Shown here: positions 1 through 7,120 of the stretch, one piece after another | Numbering within the stretch: position 1 is the first letter of the stretch | Layout of the letters: the number at the start of each line of letters is the position of its first letter | DNA from: Clostridiales bacterium UBA3758 | GTDB lineage: Bacteria > Bacillota > Clostridia > Oscillospirales > Oscillospiraceae | Direction: 5' to 3' | NCBI GenBank assembly: GCA_002371675.1 | Contig: DFGE01000027.1 | Span: forward strand, 1 to 15,507 | Length of the DNA stretch: 15,507 bases | Position numbers and translations under genes: made by a program | Notes under the pieces: model-generated | What the model saw: only the letters and a program-made list of their open reading frames with translations | Told to the model about the DNA's origin: nothing | Database searches by the model: none

Positions 1-150
1 AAACACCACTCCTTCAAAAAAGAGTAGTGTTAGTATTTCCCAAGCCGCGGGAAATGATACGAACGCAGCAAGGCAGGGATCAGGTATTGTTCGCAACGGA
101 AATCATGTTGAGCACTTCGGAACCATATGCCCGATACCATCCAAATCCTG
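1..150. other. Gene-free left edge with two small inverted repeats
   Basis: No convincing gene is seen here. Positions 2-11 and 22-31 can form a 10-bp stem with one C.A mismatch and a loop containing six A residues. This could be the end of a plus-strand terminator from a gene outside the window, but only a short T-rich stretch follows. Positions 35-41 (ATTTCCC) and 49-55 (GGGAAAT) form a perfect 7-bp inverted repeat with a 7-nt spacer, which could be a protein-binding palindrome. Nothing recognisable is seen from 56 to 150. Confidence 0.35.
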
Positions 151-192
151 AAAAGGCTGCGGGTCTGCCGAACAGCCGCAGATCCGCAGCCC
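151..192 (-). terminator. Terminator of the AraC-family regulator gene
   Basis: Positions 155-168 pair with 179-192 minus the loop between them, giving a 14-bp GC-rich stem (GGCTGCGG, one G-T wobble, TCTGC against GCAGA and CCGCAGCC). The loop is 9 nt. Read on the minus strand, the hairpin lies just after the regulator's stop codon at 201-203 and is followed by TTTT (complement of 151-154). This is the layout of an intrinsic terminator with a short U-tract. Confidence 0.75.
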
Positions 193-200
193 TTTCAGAC

Positions 201-1400
201 TCAAAGATTATCATATTCCACGGCCCGATATCGGTCACGATAGGCCTTGGGCGTCATGTTTTTATACTGCTTGAAAATCTTCCCGAAGTAGCTCTGCGTC
301 GGAAAATGAACATACTGGGCGATCTCCGGGAGAGACAGATCGGAGTAGATCAGGAGATTTGCTGCGCGGAAGACGCGCTCCTCGTTGATATAGTCCTGCA
401 GACACTGCCCGGTCTCCCGTTTGAAGAGCTTGGAGAGATAGCCGGCGCTGATGCCGAGCTTCTCGGCGACCGCTTCCAGGTAGATCTTCTCGCGGTAATG
501 CTGCCGGATATAGCTTTTGCACCGTTCCACATAGTTGGAGCCGCGCGGCTTGCTCAGCTTTTCGTGGACCCGCCCGGCAAGCTCCTCAATAGCACGGTTT
601 CGGTAATGCAGCAGATGGGCGGGATCCCGGGCGGCGTCACAGCGCTGGATATAATAGCCGCTGACCCGGTAGGCCGAGCGGGGAGATACGCCGCCCTCGA
701 TCGCCGCGCGGGCGCAGAGGGAGATGCCGACGATGGCGAGATTTCGGTGGTGCCGCACATCGTCGTCCGAGAGGCGTCCGGTATCGCGGTCCATGTTTTC
801 CGCAAGGCGGACCGCATCGGTGCTGCGCCCTTCACGGATCGCCTGCATGAGCAGCTGCTCTTCATGATAGCTGTGCCGAACGGCAGCGTCATCGTCTTCT
901 TCCTCTTCTTTCAGGACAAAATGCATCTGCTCCCGCTTTGTCTGCTGTTCATTGCGCGTGATGATCCGGTTGAGCTGGAGCAGTTCTTCGTTTTCCAAGC
1001 TGGCGTTGGCCAGCACGGTATTGGTCAGCAGGATCATATTGCGGATCTCCGGCAGCGTGAAAACCGGCAGAATGCGCAGGTCTTCACTGTCGATCCCGTA
1101 GGCCTTTGCCATCTGGCGCAGCTTGCTCTGGCTCATACGCGTGAGCGACATCGGCCCCATATAGAGAAAGCCGTCGTCGGCGCGGAGACCGGCAAAATAA
1201 CAGTCAAACTGGTTACTGCGCAGGAACGGGCCGGACTGCCCCAGAATGCCATCCCGCATGAGTTGCCGAAGCTTTTGCGACTGCATCAGGGGGCTGTCGG
1301 GCGTGCTGTCAAAGAAAGCGGTCAGGCTGCCGTCCGGCGCCTCATACACCAGGTCAACTTTGATCACGCTGCAGAGAATGCGGATATGGTTTTCACGCAT
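201..1400 (-). CDS. AraC-family transcriptional regulator, divergent from the glycoside locus
   Basis: A 399-residue DNA-binding regulator. Residues about 291-393 form a complete AraC/XylS double helix-turn-helix: the first helical part is around YLEAVAEKLGISAGYLSKLF, and the second ends in the typical SYFGKIFKQYKNMTPKAYR. The long N-terminal part (about 1-285) is not an obvious cupin. It contains a stretch resembling AraC regulators of Firmicutes (ISLCARAAIEGGVSPRSAYR, then a YY motif) and presumably senses the inducer. The start is placed at the ATG at 1400, because a GAGGTG ribosome site lies 6 nt upstream of it; the GTG at 1409 lies inside that site. It is transcribed away from the rhamnosidase-like gene across a 127-nt shared region carrying one copy of the three-fold operator, so it is the obvious candidate activator of all three units and may control itself. 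The ligand is unknown. Confidence 0.9.
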   Translation of the reverse strand: MRENHIRILCSVIKVDLVYEAPDGSLTAFFDSTPDSPLMQSQKLRQLMRDGILGQSGPFLRSNQFDCYFAGLRADDGFLYMGPMSLTRMSQSKLRQMAKAYGIDSEDLRILPVFTLPEIRNMILLTNTVLANASLENEELLQLNRIITRNEQQTKREQMHFVLKEEEEDDDAAVRHSYHEEQLLMQAIREGRSTDAVRLAENMDRDTGRLSDDDVRHHRNLAIVGISLCARAAIEGGVSPRSAYRVSGYYIQRCDAARDPAHLLHYRNRAIEELAGRVHEKLSKPRGSNYVERCKSYIRQHYREKIYLEAVAEKLGISAGYLSKLFKRETGQCLQDYINEERVFRAANLLIYSDLSLPEIAQYVHFPTQSYFGKIFKQYKNMTPKAYRDRYRAVEYDNL

Positions 1401-1418
1401 GGGGATCACCTCGCAGCT

Positions 1419-1449
1419 ATTGTATCACACCAGAACCGGATCCGGACAA
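1419..1449 (-). promoter_or_regulatory. Predicted promoter of the AraC-family gene
   Basis: On the minus strand there is a TACAAT -10 box (complement of 1419-1424) preceded by TGA, giving an extended -10 (TGnTACAAT). A TTGTCC -35-like hexamer (complement of 1444-1449) is 19 nt upstream, which is slightly long. The -35 region overlaps the ACAAA half of operator copy 1 (1446-1450), so regulator bound there could repress its own gene while activating the opposite one. Prediction only. Confidence 0.5.
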
Positions 1450-1495
1450 ATTTTTTCAAATAAGGATATGCTTTTTTGCCAAAGCATGGTATGAT
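1446..1495 (+). promoter_or_regulatory. Operator copy 1 and activator-dependent promoter of unit A
   Basis: ACAAA (1446-1450), 7 nt, then AAATAAGGATAT (1458-1469), followed after exactly 20 nt by a TATGAT -10 box (1490-1495). There is no recognisable -35 hexamer at the proper distance (1467-1472 reads TATGCT), so the 3' end of the motif sits where -35 would be. This fits an activator touching RNA polymerase directly. The predicted start point is near 1502, leaving a leader of about 26 nt before the ATG at 1528. The same arrangement with the same spacings recurs at 3697 and 7009. Confidence 0.75.
1468..1487. repeat. Inverted repeat between operator copy 1 and its -10 box
   Basis: ATGCTTT (1468-1474) and AAAGCAT (1481-1487) form a perfect 7-bp palindrome with a 6-nt centre, inside the 20-nt spacer. 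The other two promoter copies do not carry it. It could be a site for a second regulator acting only on the divergent region. Confidence 0.4.
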
Positions 1496-1527
1496 GCCAG
1501 CAAAGATTGCGGATTCGGAGGCAGACA

Positions 1528-3714
1528 ATGGCTGACCTAACAGAAAAGGGAACATGGCTGACGGTGCCGGTCCGGGAGGATCGGACCCAATTGCTGTATT
1601 TCCGGCATGAATTTGAAGCACCATCTCTGGCCGGCACGTTCAGACTGTCAGCGGACAGCCGCTATAAGCTCTTTTGCAACGGCGTCCTTGTACAGGCCGG
1701 TCCCTGCAAGGGTGACGACAAGGTCTGGTATTGTGACGAGGTCTCTTGCAAAGAGCTCCTGCTGCCCGGTACGAATGTCCTCGCCGTTGAGATCCTCTGG
1801 ACAGGAAACGATCCGTGGAACAGTAACCACAGCCTCTTTTCCATGGGCCGTCCGGCGCTCTATGTTGAGGGGATCAGCGCGCAGGGCTGGCGCTGCCATG
1901 CCGTTGACACTGTATTCTTTCCCGCGGAGGAGCAGGGCTTCGCCCCGCTGCATATCCACGAGCAGGCAGCCCTCGACCCGGATACGATCGGCTGGAAGCA
2001 GCCGGGGTTTGATGACAGCGGATGGACGGAGGCTAAGGCCGTTCCCGTAAAGGAGCTGCCGGAAAGCCGCCTCCCGGAGAGACTTCGGCCTCGCGCCATC
2101 CCGCAGATGACTCTCATGCCGCACAGCTTTGCTCTGCGGGACTTTACAGTACCCGCGAACAGCGAAAAGGAATTCGTCCTCGACGCGGGAGAGGAGATGT
2201 GCGCGTATCTGTGTCTGCGCCTCACCGGCGGCAGAGGGGCGAAGATCGAGCTTTTACAGAGCGAATGTTATACCACGGAAAGCGGAAAGCAGAATCGGCT
2301 GGACAGTAAACATGGATACCTGGAGGGATATACCGACAGCTACACGGTGACAGGGCTTGCCGACGAATGTTACGAGCCCTTCTGGTTTCGTACTTTCCGT
2401 TTCCTGCGCCTGCGCGTCAAAACCGAAGCGGAGCCGCTGCGCATTGTCGCCCTTGACTATATGGAGACGGGATATCCGCTGGAGGTGAAAACGTGCCTTA
2501 CGACCTCGGACAAAAGCCTTGCGGATATTTGGGACATCAGCCTGCGCACGCTGAAAAGGTGCATGCACGACACGTATATGGACTGCCCTTTTTATGAACA
2601 GCTCCAATATGCGATGGACACCCGCGCGGAGATTTTGTACACCTACGCGATCTCTGCCGACGACAGACTGGCAAGACAAGCGATCGACGATTTTTCCCGG
2701 GCCCAGCGGCCGGACGGCCTTCTCAACTGCAGCTATCCCAACAAGAACGCCAACGTGATCCCCGGCTTTTCCATCTACTGGATCCTGATGCTCCACGATC
2801 ATATGATGTACTTCGGGGACAAGACCTTCCTTACCCGCTACTTTCCGACCGTAACGCGTATCCTGAATTTTTTCCATACCCATCGGAATGCCGCGGGGCT
2901 GGTGGACAAGCTCGGCGGAGAAAACGGCAAGGCGGCCATCTGGTCCTTCATCGACTGGGCGGAGAGCTGGATGCCCACCACCGGCATGCCGGACGCGGGG
3001 CTGCACGGGCCGATCACGATGGAGAGTCTGCTGGTTCTGCTCGGCCTGCAAAAGGCGGCGGAGCTGGCGGAATATCTGGAAAAGCCGGAGATGGCCTCCG
3101 AATGGAGAAACCGCGCGGAGAGACTGCAGCGGGCGATCCGTGCGTGCTGTCTGGATGACAGCGGCATGCTCACCGATGGGCCGGGCAGGACGGAAATCAG
3201 CCAGCACGCCCAGGTCTTCGGCGTCCTGACCGGGACGCTGAGCCGGGAAGAGGGACAGCGCAATCTGCTGCGCACGATTCAGGAGCGCGGCATCACGCAA
3301 TGCAGCGTGGCCATGTGCTTCTATCTGTTTCGCGCCCTGGAGGAGACCGGGCTGTATGACTATACCGACCGCTATTGGGACATCTGGCGGCGGATGGTCG
3401 ACAACGGCTGCACGACTTGCGTGGAAGCGGAAAACTACGCCCGCTCGGAGTGCCACGCCTGGGGCGCTCTGGCGCTGTACGAGCTGCCGTCCGTGACCCT
3501 CGGCGTGCGCCCCGCCGCGCCGGGCTATGAGCAGATCGAAGTCCGGCCGCAGCCGGGCGTGCTCACTTCCGCTTCCGGTACCGTTCATACGCCGCGCGGG
3601 GATGTCTCCGTTGCGTGGGAGAAAAACGGGGCCGGGCTGAAGCTGGAGATCTCCTGTGACGCGGAAATGAAGCGCAGAATCAAGAGCAAAATCGAGACAA
3701 AAACAGCCAAATAA
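1528..3714 (+). CDS. Alpha-L-rhamnosidase-like glycoside hydrolase (GH78-related)
   Basis: A 728-residue enzyme expected to remove terminal alpha-L-rhamnose (or a similar sugar) from glycosides. The N-terminal part (about 1-310) looks like the beta-sandwich modules of this family (HEFE, SADSRYKLFCNG). The (alpha/alpha)6 barrel follows, with DTYMDCPFYEQLQYAMDTR at about 348-366; E357 is the candidate general acid. Further on are FSIYWILMLHD (about 414-424) and NGCTTCVEAENYARSECHAWG (about 626-646), where E633 or E635 is the candidate base. A C-terminal beta domain starts near LGVRPAAPGYEQIEV. No signal peptide is seen, so it is probably cytoplasmic. The ATG at 1528 is chosen because GGAGG lies 6 nt upstream; an in-frame TTG at 1507 lacks support. 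It sits alone in unit A. Sequence resemblance fits GH78 and its close unclassified relatives; rhamnose specificity is family-based inference. Confidence 0.85.
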   Translation: MADLTEKGTWLTVPVREDRTQLLYFRHEFEAPSLAGTFRLSADSRYKLFCNGVLVQAGPCKGDDKVWYCDEVSCKELLLPGTNVLAVEILWTGNDPWNSNHSLFSMGRPALYVEGISAQGWRCHAVDTVFFPAEEQGFAPLHIHEQAALDPDTIGWKQPGFDDSGWTEAKAVPVKELPESRLPERLRPRAIPQMTLMPHSFALRDFTVPANSEKEFVLDAGEEMCAYLCLRLTGGRGAKIELLQSECYTTESGKQNRLDSKHGYLEGYTDSYTVTGLADECYEPFWFRTFRFLRLRVKTEAEPLRIVALDYMETGYPLEVKTCLTTSDKSLADIWDISLRTLKRCMHDTYMDCPFYEQLQYAMDTRAEILYTYAISADDRLARQAIDDFSRAQRPDGLLNCSYPNKNANVIPGFSIYWILMLHDHMMYFGDKTFLTRYFPTVTRILNFFHTHRNAAGLVDKLGGENGKAAIWSFIDWAESWMPTTGMPDAGLHGPITMESLLVLLGLQKAAELAEYLEKPEMASEWRNRAERLQRAIRACCLDDSGMLTDGPGRTEISQHAQVFGVLTGTLSREEGQRNLLRTIQERGITQCSVAMCFYLFRALEETGLYDYTDRYWDIWRRMVDNGCTTCVEAENYARSECHAWGALALYELPSVTLGVRPAAPGYEQIEVRPQPGVLTSASGTVHTPRGDVSVAWEKNGAGLKLEISCDAEMKRRIKSKIETKTAK

Positions 3715-3746
3715 AGATATAAGAAAAACTTCCTTTGCTTTATGAT
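3697..3746 (+). promoter_or_regulatory. Operator copy 2 and promoter of unit B
   Basis: ACAAA (3697-3701), 7 nt, then AAATAAAGATAT (3709-3720), 20 nt, then TATGAT (3741-3746). The element overlaps the last codons and the TAA stop (3712-3714) of the rhamnosidase-like gene. The 7-nt spacer AACAGCC resembles that of copy 3 (ATGAGCC). No -35 box is visible. The predicted start is near 3753, with a leader of about 47 nt ending in the ribosome site AAAGGAGG (3787-3794). Confidence 0.75.
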
Positions 3747-3766
3747 ACAGACAGAGGAAGTTTTTT
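3724..3766 (+). terminator. Terminator of unit A, enclosing the unit B -10 box
   Basis: AAAAACTTCCT (3724-3734) pairs perfectly with AGGAAGTTTTT (3755-3765), giving 11 bp with a 20-nt loop and a run of six T (3761-3766). The loop contains the TATGAT -10 box at 3741-3746. A transcript arriving from the upstream gene can form the hairpin. One starting near 3753 lacks the left arm and cannot, so the same DNA ends one message and begins the next. Confidence 0.6.
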
Positions 3767-3799
3767 CAGCGAAAAACAGAGATTACAAAGGAGGAACGT

Positions 3800-4234
3800 A
3801 TGGCAAAGAAGGCGATCTTTGACATTCACATCGAAGCAAACGGCCCGATGGTTCACCTGAAAGGGGAGGCGGGTGAGGTGCTGATGGTACCCTTCAAGGG
3901 CAGCGTGAAAAGCGAGCTCTTTAACGGCATTGTAGAGCCCTGTGGTGTGGACACGCAGATCGTGAACGCGGCAAACGTCCGCCATATGTCCGCTCGCTAT
4001 ATGCTGACCGGGACAGATCGGGATGGGAAAGAGGCGCACATCTATGTGGAGAACAACGGCTGGTTCGACGATTTGACCAAGACAATGCCCTTCCACACGG
4101 TGCCGACCTTCTACACCGACAGCGCGGCTCTCGCGCCCTATCTCCACCGCAACCAGTTCGTCGGTGAGGGTGTGGACGAGGCGGACGGCCTGCACATCTA
4201 CTTTTACGAGATCGGGGGACAGGCGGATGCATGA
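3800..4234 (+). CDS. DUF3237 (UPF0311-type) family protein
   Basis: A 144-residue protein with the layout of the small beta-barrel family DUF3237: VPFKGSVKSELFNGIVEPCGVDTQ (about residues 30-53), then SARYMLTGTDRDG and IYVENNGW, then HTVPTFYTDSAAL and a closing VGEG...IYFYEI. Its length is usual for the family. The biochemical role of the family is not settled to my knowledge. It is the first gene of unit B, with AAAGGAGG 5 nt before the ATG. Its end overlaps the next gene by 8 nt (ATGCATGA), so the two are probably translated in a coupled way and may work on the same substrate. A binding or isomerase-like role in handling a sugar or aglycone would fit, but this is a guess. Confidence 0.75.
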   Translation: MAKKAIFDIHIEANGPMVHLKGEAGEVLMVPFKGSVKSELFNGIVEPCGVDTQIVNAANVRHMSARYMLTGTDRDGKEAHIYVENNGWFDDLTKTMPFHTVPTFYTDSAALAPYLHRNQFVGEGVDEADGLHIYFYEIGGQADA

Positions 4235-5429
4235 GCGCTTTTACGGCGTGGGCGAGCCGCTGATCCAGCGTCAGCACGATCAGGGGATCGACGCTCCGGC
4301 GTATCTCGATCTGGTAACGGGCCTGGGCTGCAATGCCTATCGGGCCTGGATGCATCTGACGGAGCTGCTGATCGATCCGACGACGCCCAACGCGGAGGAA
4401 GTGGAGCGGCACAGACGCCTGCTGGATCGGGCCTCTGAATTGGATATCGAAGTCACGGCCATGAGCCACGAGTGGTTTTTGCCCGCCGGCTGCAAGCAGA
4501 GACGCGGCCACGCCATGCCGCGGCGGGATCTGACGCCGGGCAGCCTCTACATGCAGGCGCTGGACATGCTGGAGACGAGCTGGTACACCATGGTTTCCCT
4601 CTTTCCCCAGGTGTCGATCTGGGAGGTCGGCAACGAGTGGAACCTGAACGCTTTCCTCCAACCTGACGGTTTCCTGGATTCGGACATGTCCGAACCCTTT
4701 ACGGCGGACGAGAAAATGGACATTGCGGTGGACATGATGTACTTTGCTGCCCGGGGCGTCCGTCGGGGCAATCCCAAGGCGAAGGTCGCGTCCTTCTCTC
4801 CGGCGCTCTCCACGCCCGGTCTGGGCGGGGACATGCCGGACTGGCTGCCGGTGATGTACGGCGTGGCCTGGACACTGGACAAGGTCTACTCCCGCATCAA
4901 GTCCGGCAAATTCTGGTCGACGGATACCGATGATTATTTTGATCTTGTCGCCTGGCACCCCTATGTGTTCACCAACCGGGACGTGAAGGACGCGGATCTG
5001 TTCCTGGACGTGGACGAGCCGGATCAGCTCTGGAAGAGCTACAACGACGCGGCCTACAAGGTCATGAAGAAATACGGCGACGGGCACAAGCAGGTGCTGC
5101 TGACCGAGTCCGGCTTCACCGACTGCGGCAATCCGGAGTGGGAAGCGCGCTACGCCGGGTACAACAAGAAGATGCTGGAGATCGCGCGGGAGCTTCCCTA
5201 TGTGCGGACGCTGCACAACTTCCGGCTTCTCAACGAGAACGCCATGCTCCGGCGCGGCGGCATCGAGCAGAACCAGATCGGCGGCTTGACAGAGGTCTAC
5301 TTCGGCCTCTTCACCGATCCGGAGGAGGGCTGCAGGCCCCGGGCAAGAGCCCTCGCCATTCAGGAATTGACCGGCAGTACTGCCGATTTGAACGAAATAG
5401 GAAAGAGACTGACAAAAAGGGAGGCATAA
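4227..5429 (+). CDS. Glycoside hydrolase of clan GH-A (TIM barrel), family uncertain
   Basis: A 400-residue probable retaining glycosidase. WEVGNEWN (132-139) holds the Asn-Glu pair typical of the acid/base residue (E137), and LLTESGF (291-297) holds the candidate nucleophile E294. The distance between them fits clan GH-A. SHEWF near 80 and WHPYVF near 243 line the predicted barrel. I cannot decide between GH5, GH39 and other GH-A families. No signal peptide is seen, so it acts inside the cell. The start at 4227 is preceded by GGGGG (4214-4218) and overlaps the DUF3237 stop by 8 nt; an in-frame ATG at 4164 would overlap that gene heavily and encode an unrelated N-terminal stretch. It probably trims a second sugar (for example beta-glucose) once the rhamnose is gone. 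The substrate is unknown. Confidence 0.75.
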   Translation: MHERFYGVGEPLIQRQHDQGIDAPAYLDLVTGLGCNAYRAWMHLTELLIDPTTPNAEEVERHRRLLDRASELDIEVTAMSHEWFLPAGCKQRRGHAMPRRDLTPGSLYMQALDMLETSWYTMVSLFPQVSIWEVGNEWNLNAFLQPDGFLDSDMSEPFTADEKMDIAVDMMYFAARGVRRGNPKAKVASFSPALSTPGLGGDMPDWLPVMYGVAWTLDKVYSRIKSGKFWSTDTDDYFDLVAWHPYVFTNRDVKDADLFLDVDEPDQLWKSYNDAAYKVMKKYGDGHKQVLLTESGFTDCGNPEWEARYAGYNKKMLEIARELPYVRTLHNFRLLNENAMLRRGGIEQNQIGGLTEVYFGLFTDPEEGCRPRARALAIQELTGSTADLNEIGKRLTKREA

Positions 5430-5433
5430 AACC

Positions 5434-6996
5434 ATGGCAGAACATCTGGTAAAAACCACCTCCGGCGTCGTGCGCGGCTATGAGCGCGACGGGCGGATCG
5501 ACTACCTCGGCATCCCCTATGCAGATCCCCCTGTGGGACCGCTGCGCTTCAAGCGCTCGGTGCCCATCACCCCCTGGGACGGCGTATTCGACGCGAAGGA
5601 CTACGGCAACGCCCCCGTGCAGTACAACAACGGCCGGGTCATGGGCGATGAGGACTGCCTGACAGTCAACGTGCAGCGCCCGCTGACGGGCGAGAAGCTG
5701 CCGGTTTTCGTATGGATCTACGGCGGCGGCTACAACACCGGCTACTCCTCCGACGAGATGTATACCGGCGAGGCCTTTGTGCGGGACGACATCCTGTTCT
5801 TTTCCTTCAACTACCGCACCAACATCCTTGGCTTCTACGACTTCACTACCTATCCCGGCTGTGACGATTTCGATTCCAACTGCGGCCTGTCGGATCAGAT
5901 CCTGGCGCTCAACTGGATCCGCGACAATGTGGAGGCCTTTGGCGGCGATCCGGAGCGTATCACCATCGCGGGTGAGTCCGCGGGCGGCGCCTCCGTCACC
6001 AATATGCTGGTCTGCCCCGGCGTGAAGGGCTGCTTCAACCAGGCCATCATCGAAAGCGGCCTGCCCAACTGCGTGATGACCCATAAGCAGGCGCGGGAGA
6101 ACATCGACCTTTTCCTGGAGGGTATGCACTGGACAGAGAAGGACATGGCCGCCCACCTCAAAAACGACGATCCGCACCTGTTCCTCTTCGGCCACGAATA
6201 TGTGCAGGCAAAGCACCAGTACAAGACGCCCGGCACCTTCCTGCCCGGTCCGGTGATCGACGACCTGCTGCCCCTGCGGCCCATCGACGCCCTGCGCGCC
6301 GGCGCGGCGGAGGGTATCAAGCTCATCATCGGCACCAACATGCACGAGGGCACCATGTTCGTCCACCCGCAGAACACGGGCTTCCCCAACACCTGGACCA
6401 TGGTAGCGGACATGATGGAGCGCAACGGCCACGCCGACGCGCTGCCGAAGATCCTTGGCTTCTACCACGAGGACGGGCGGGACTATTTCCGCTTCTTTAA
6501 GGACTCGGCCCATTCCCTGTCCTCCGCCATCCCGCCGCTGAGCGGAGATATCCGCCAATTCGGCGGCGACGCCTTCATCCGCTTTGCCACGGACTACGCC
6601 TTTGAGATGCCGGCGGTCAAGGTGGCCGACGCCCAGCGGAAGTTCAATCCCGACGTGTGGATGTACCGCTATGAGCTCATCACCAAGTCCGGCGTCGCCA
6701 CCGGCTGGAAGGCCAGCCACGCCTTTGAGCTGCCCTTCGTCTTTGACAAGCCCGACCACCCCTTTACGCATTTCGAGTTTGACGGCGAGGCTCCCGAGCT
6801 TTTCCGGAAGATGTGCGATGATATCCACGGCGACTGGGTCCGCTTTGTCAAAACCGGCGAGCCCAACCCCGACTGGGGCCGCTTTGAGGGCGCGAACTCC
6901 CCTGTGCGCATCTACGACCGGGAGACCAGGACGGAGCAGCTGGACCGCCGGCACCTGATGGAGATCTGGGGCGACATGCGGTTTTATGAAAGTTGA
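5434..6996 (+). CDS. Type-B carboxylesterase (para-nitrobenzyl-esterase-like)
   Basis: A 520-residue alpha/beta hydrolase of the cholinesterase/type-B carboxylesterase family. Visible parts are the N-terminal LGIPYADPPVGPLRF (25-39), EDCLTVNV (73-80), the oxyanion-hole glycines GGGY (97-100), the nucleophile elbow GESAGG with S182, the acid in TNMHEGTMF (E305) and the histidine in KASHAFELPFVF (H429). The triad is therefore complete. No leader peptide is seen, so it is cytoplasmic. The gene begins 4 nt after the GH-A gene, with its ribosome site (AAAGGGAGG, 5416-5424) inside that gene's end, and is the last gene of unit B. In this setting it likely removes an acyl or carboxylic ester group from the imported glycoside or its aglycone; which ester is not shown by the sequence. 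Confidence 0.9.
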   Translation: MAEHLVKTTSGVVRGYERDGRIDYLGIPYADPPVGPLRFKRSVPITPWDGVFDAKDYGNAPVQYNNGRVMGDEDCLTVNVQRPLTGEKLPVFVWIYGGGYNTGYSSDEMYTGEAFVRDDILFFSFNYRTNILGFYDFTTYPGCDDFDSNCGLSDQILALNWIRDNVEAFGGDPERITIAGESAGGASVTNMLVCPGVKGCFNQAIIESGLPNCVMTHKQARENIDLFLEGMHWTEKDMAAHLKNDDPHLFLFGHEYVQAKHQYKTPGTFLPGPVIDDLLPLRPIDALRAGAAEGIKLIIGTNMHEGTMFVHPQNTGFPNTWTMVADMMERNGHADALPKILGFYHEDGRDYFRFFKDSAHSLSSAIPPLSGDIRQFGGDAFIRFATDYAFEMPAVKVADAQRKFNPDVWMYRYELITKSGVATGWKASHAFELPFVFDKPDHPFTHFEFDGEAPELFRKMCDDIHGDWVRFVKTGEPNPDWGRFEGANSPVRIYDRETRTEQLDRRHLMEIWGDMRFYES

Positions 6997-7008
6997 ATCG
7001 ATATAAGA

Positions 7009-7058
7009 ACAAAATGAGCCAAATAAGGATATAAAAATCCTTTCGCTTCGCGTATTCT
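7009..7058 (+). promoter_or_regulatory. Operator copy 3 and promoter of unit C
   Basis: ACAAA (7009-7013), 7 nt, then AAATAAGGATAT (7021-7032), 20 nt, then TATTCT (7053-7058) as -10. The 12-nt core is identical to copy 1. The flanking ..GCC before it and AA after it match copy 2, and a CCTTT..GCTT string in the spacer is also shared with copy 2. No -35 hexamer is seen. The predicted start is near 7065, leaving a leader of about 56 nt with CAGGAGG at 7106-7112. I see no clear terminator between the esterase stop and this site, so read-through from unit B is possible. Confidence 0.7.
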
Positions 7059-7120
7059 TAAATCAGCCATTCGTATCAAACCCGGAGAAAAGACAATAAA
7101 ACATACAGGAGGTTTTCCCA

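Noticed and set aside
27..1463. A 478-codon plus-strand open frame across the AraC gene
   Set aside because: It is the mirror of a well-supported minus-strand regulator with an intact AraC domain; the translation shows no family features and has no ribosome site.
1507..1527. Upstream TTG start for the rhamnosidase-like gene
   Set aside because: The GGAGG at 1517-1521 points to the ATG at 1528, and the extra seven residues would begin only a few nt after the predicted transcript start.
3800..5429. C-glycoside-cleaving (Dgp-type) system formed by the small protein and the TIM barrel
   Set aside because: The small protein matches DUF3237, the barrel has a standard Glu pair of O-glycosidases, and the Gfo/Idh-type oxidase such systems need is absent.
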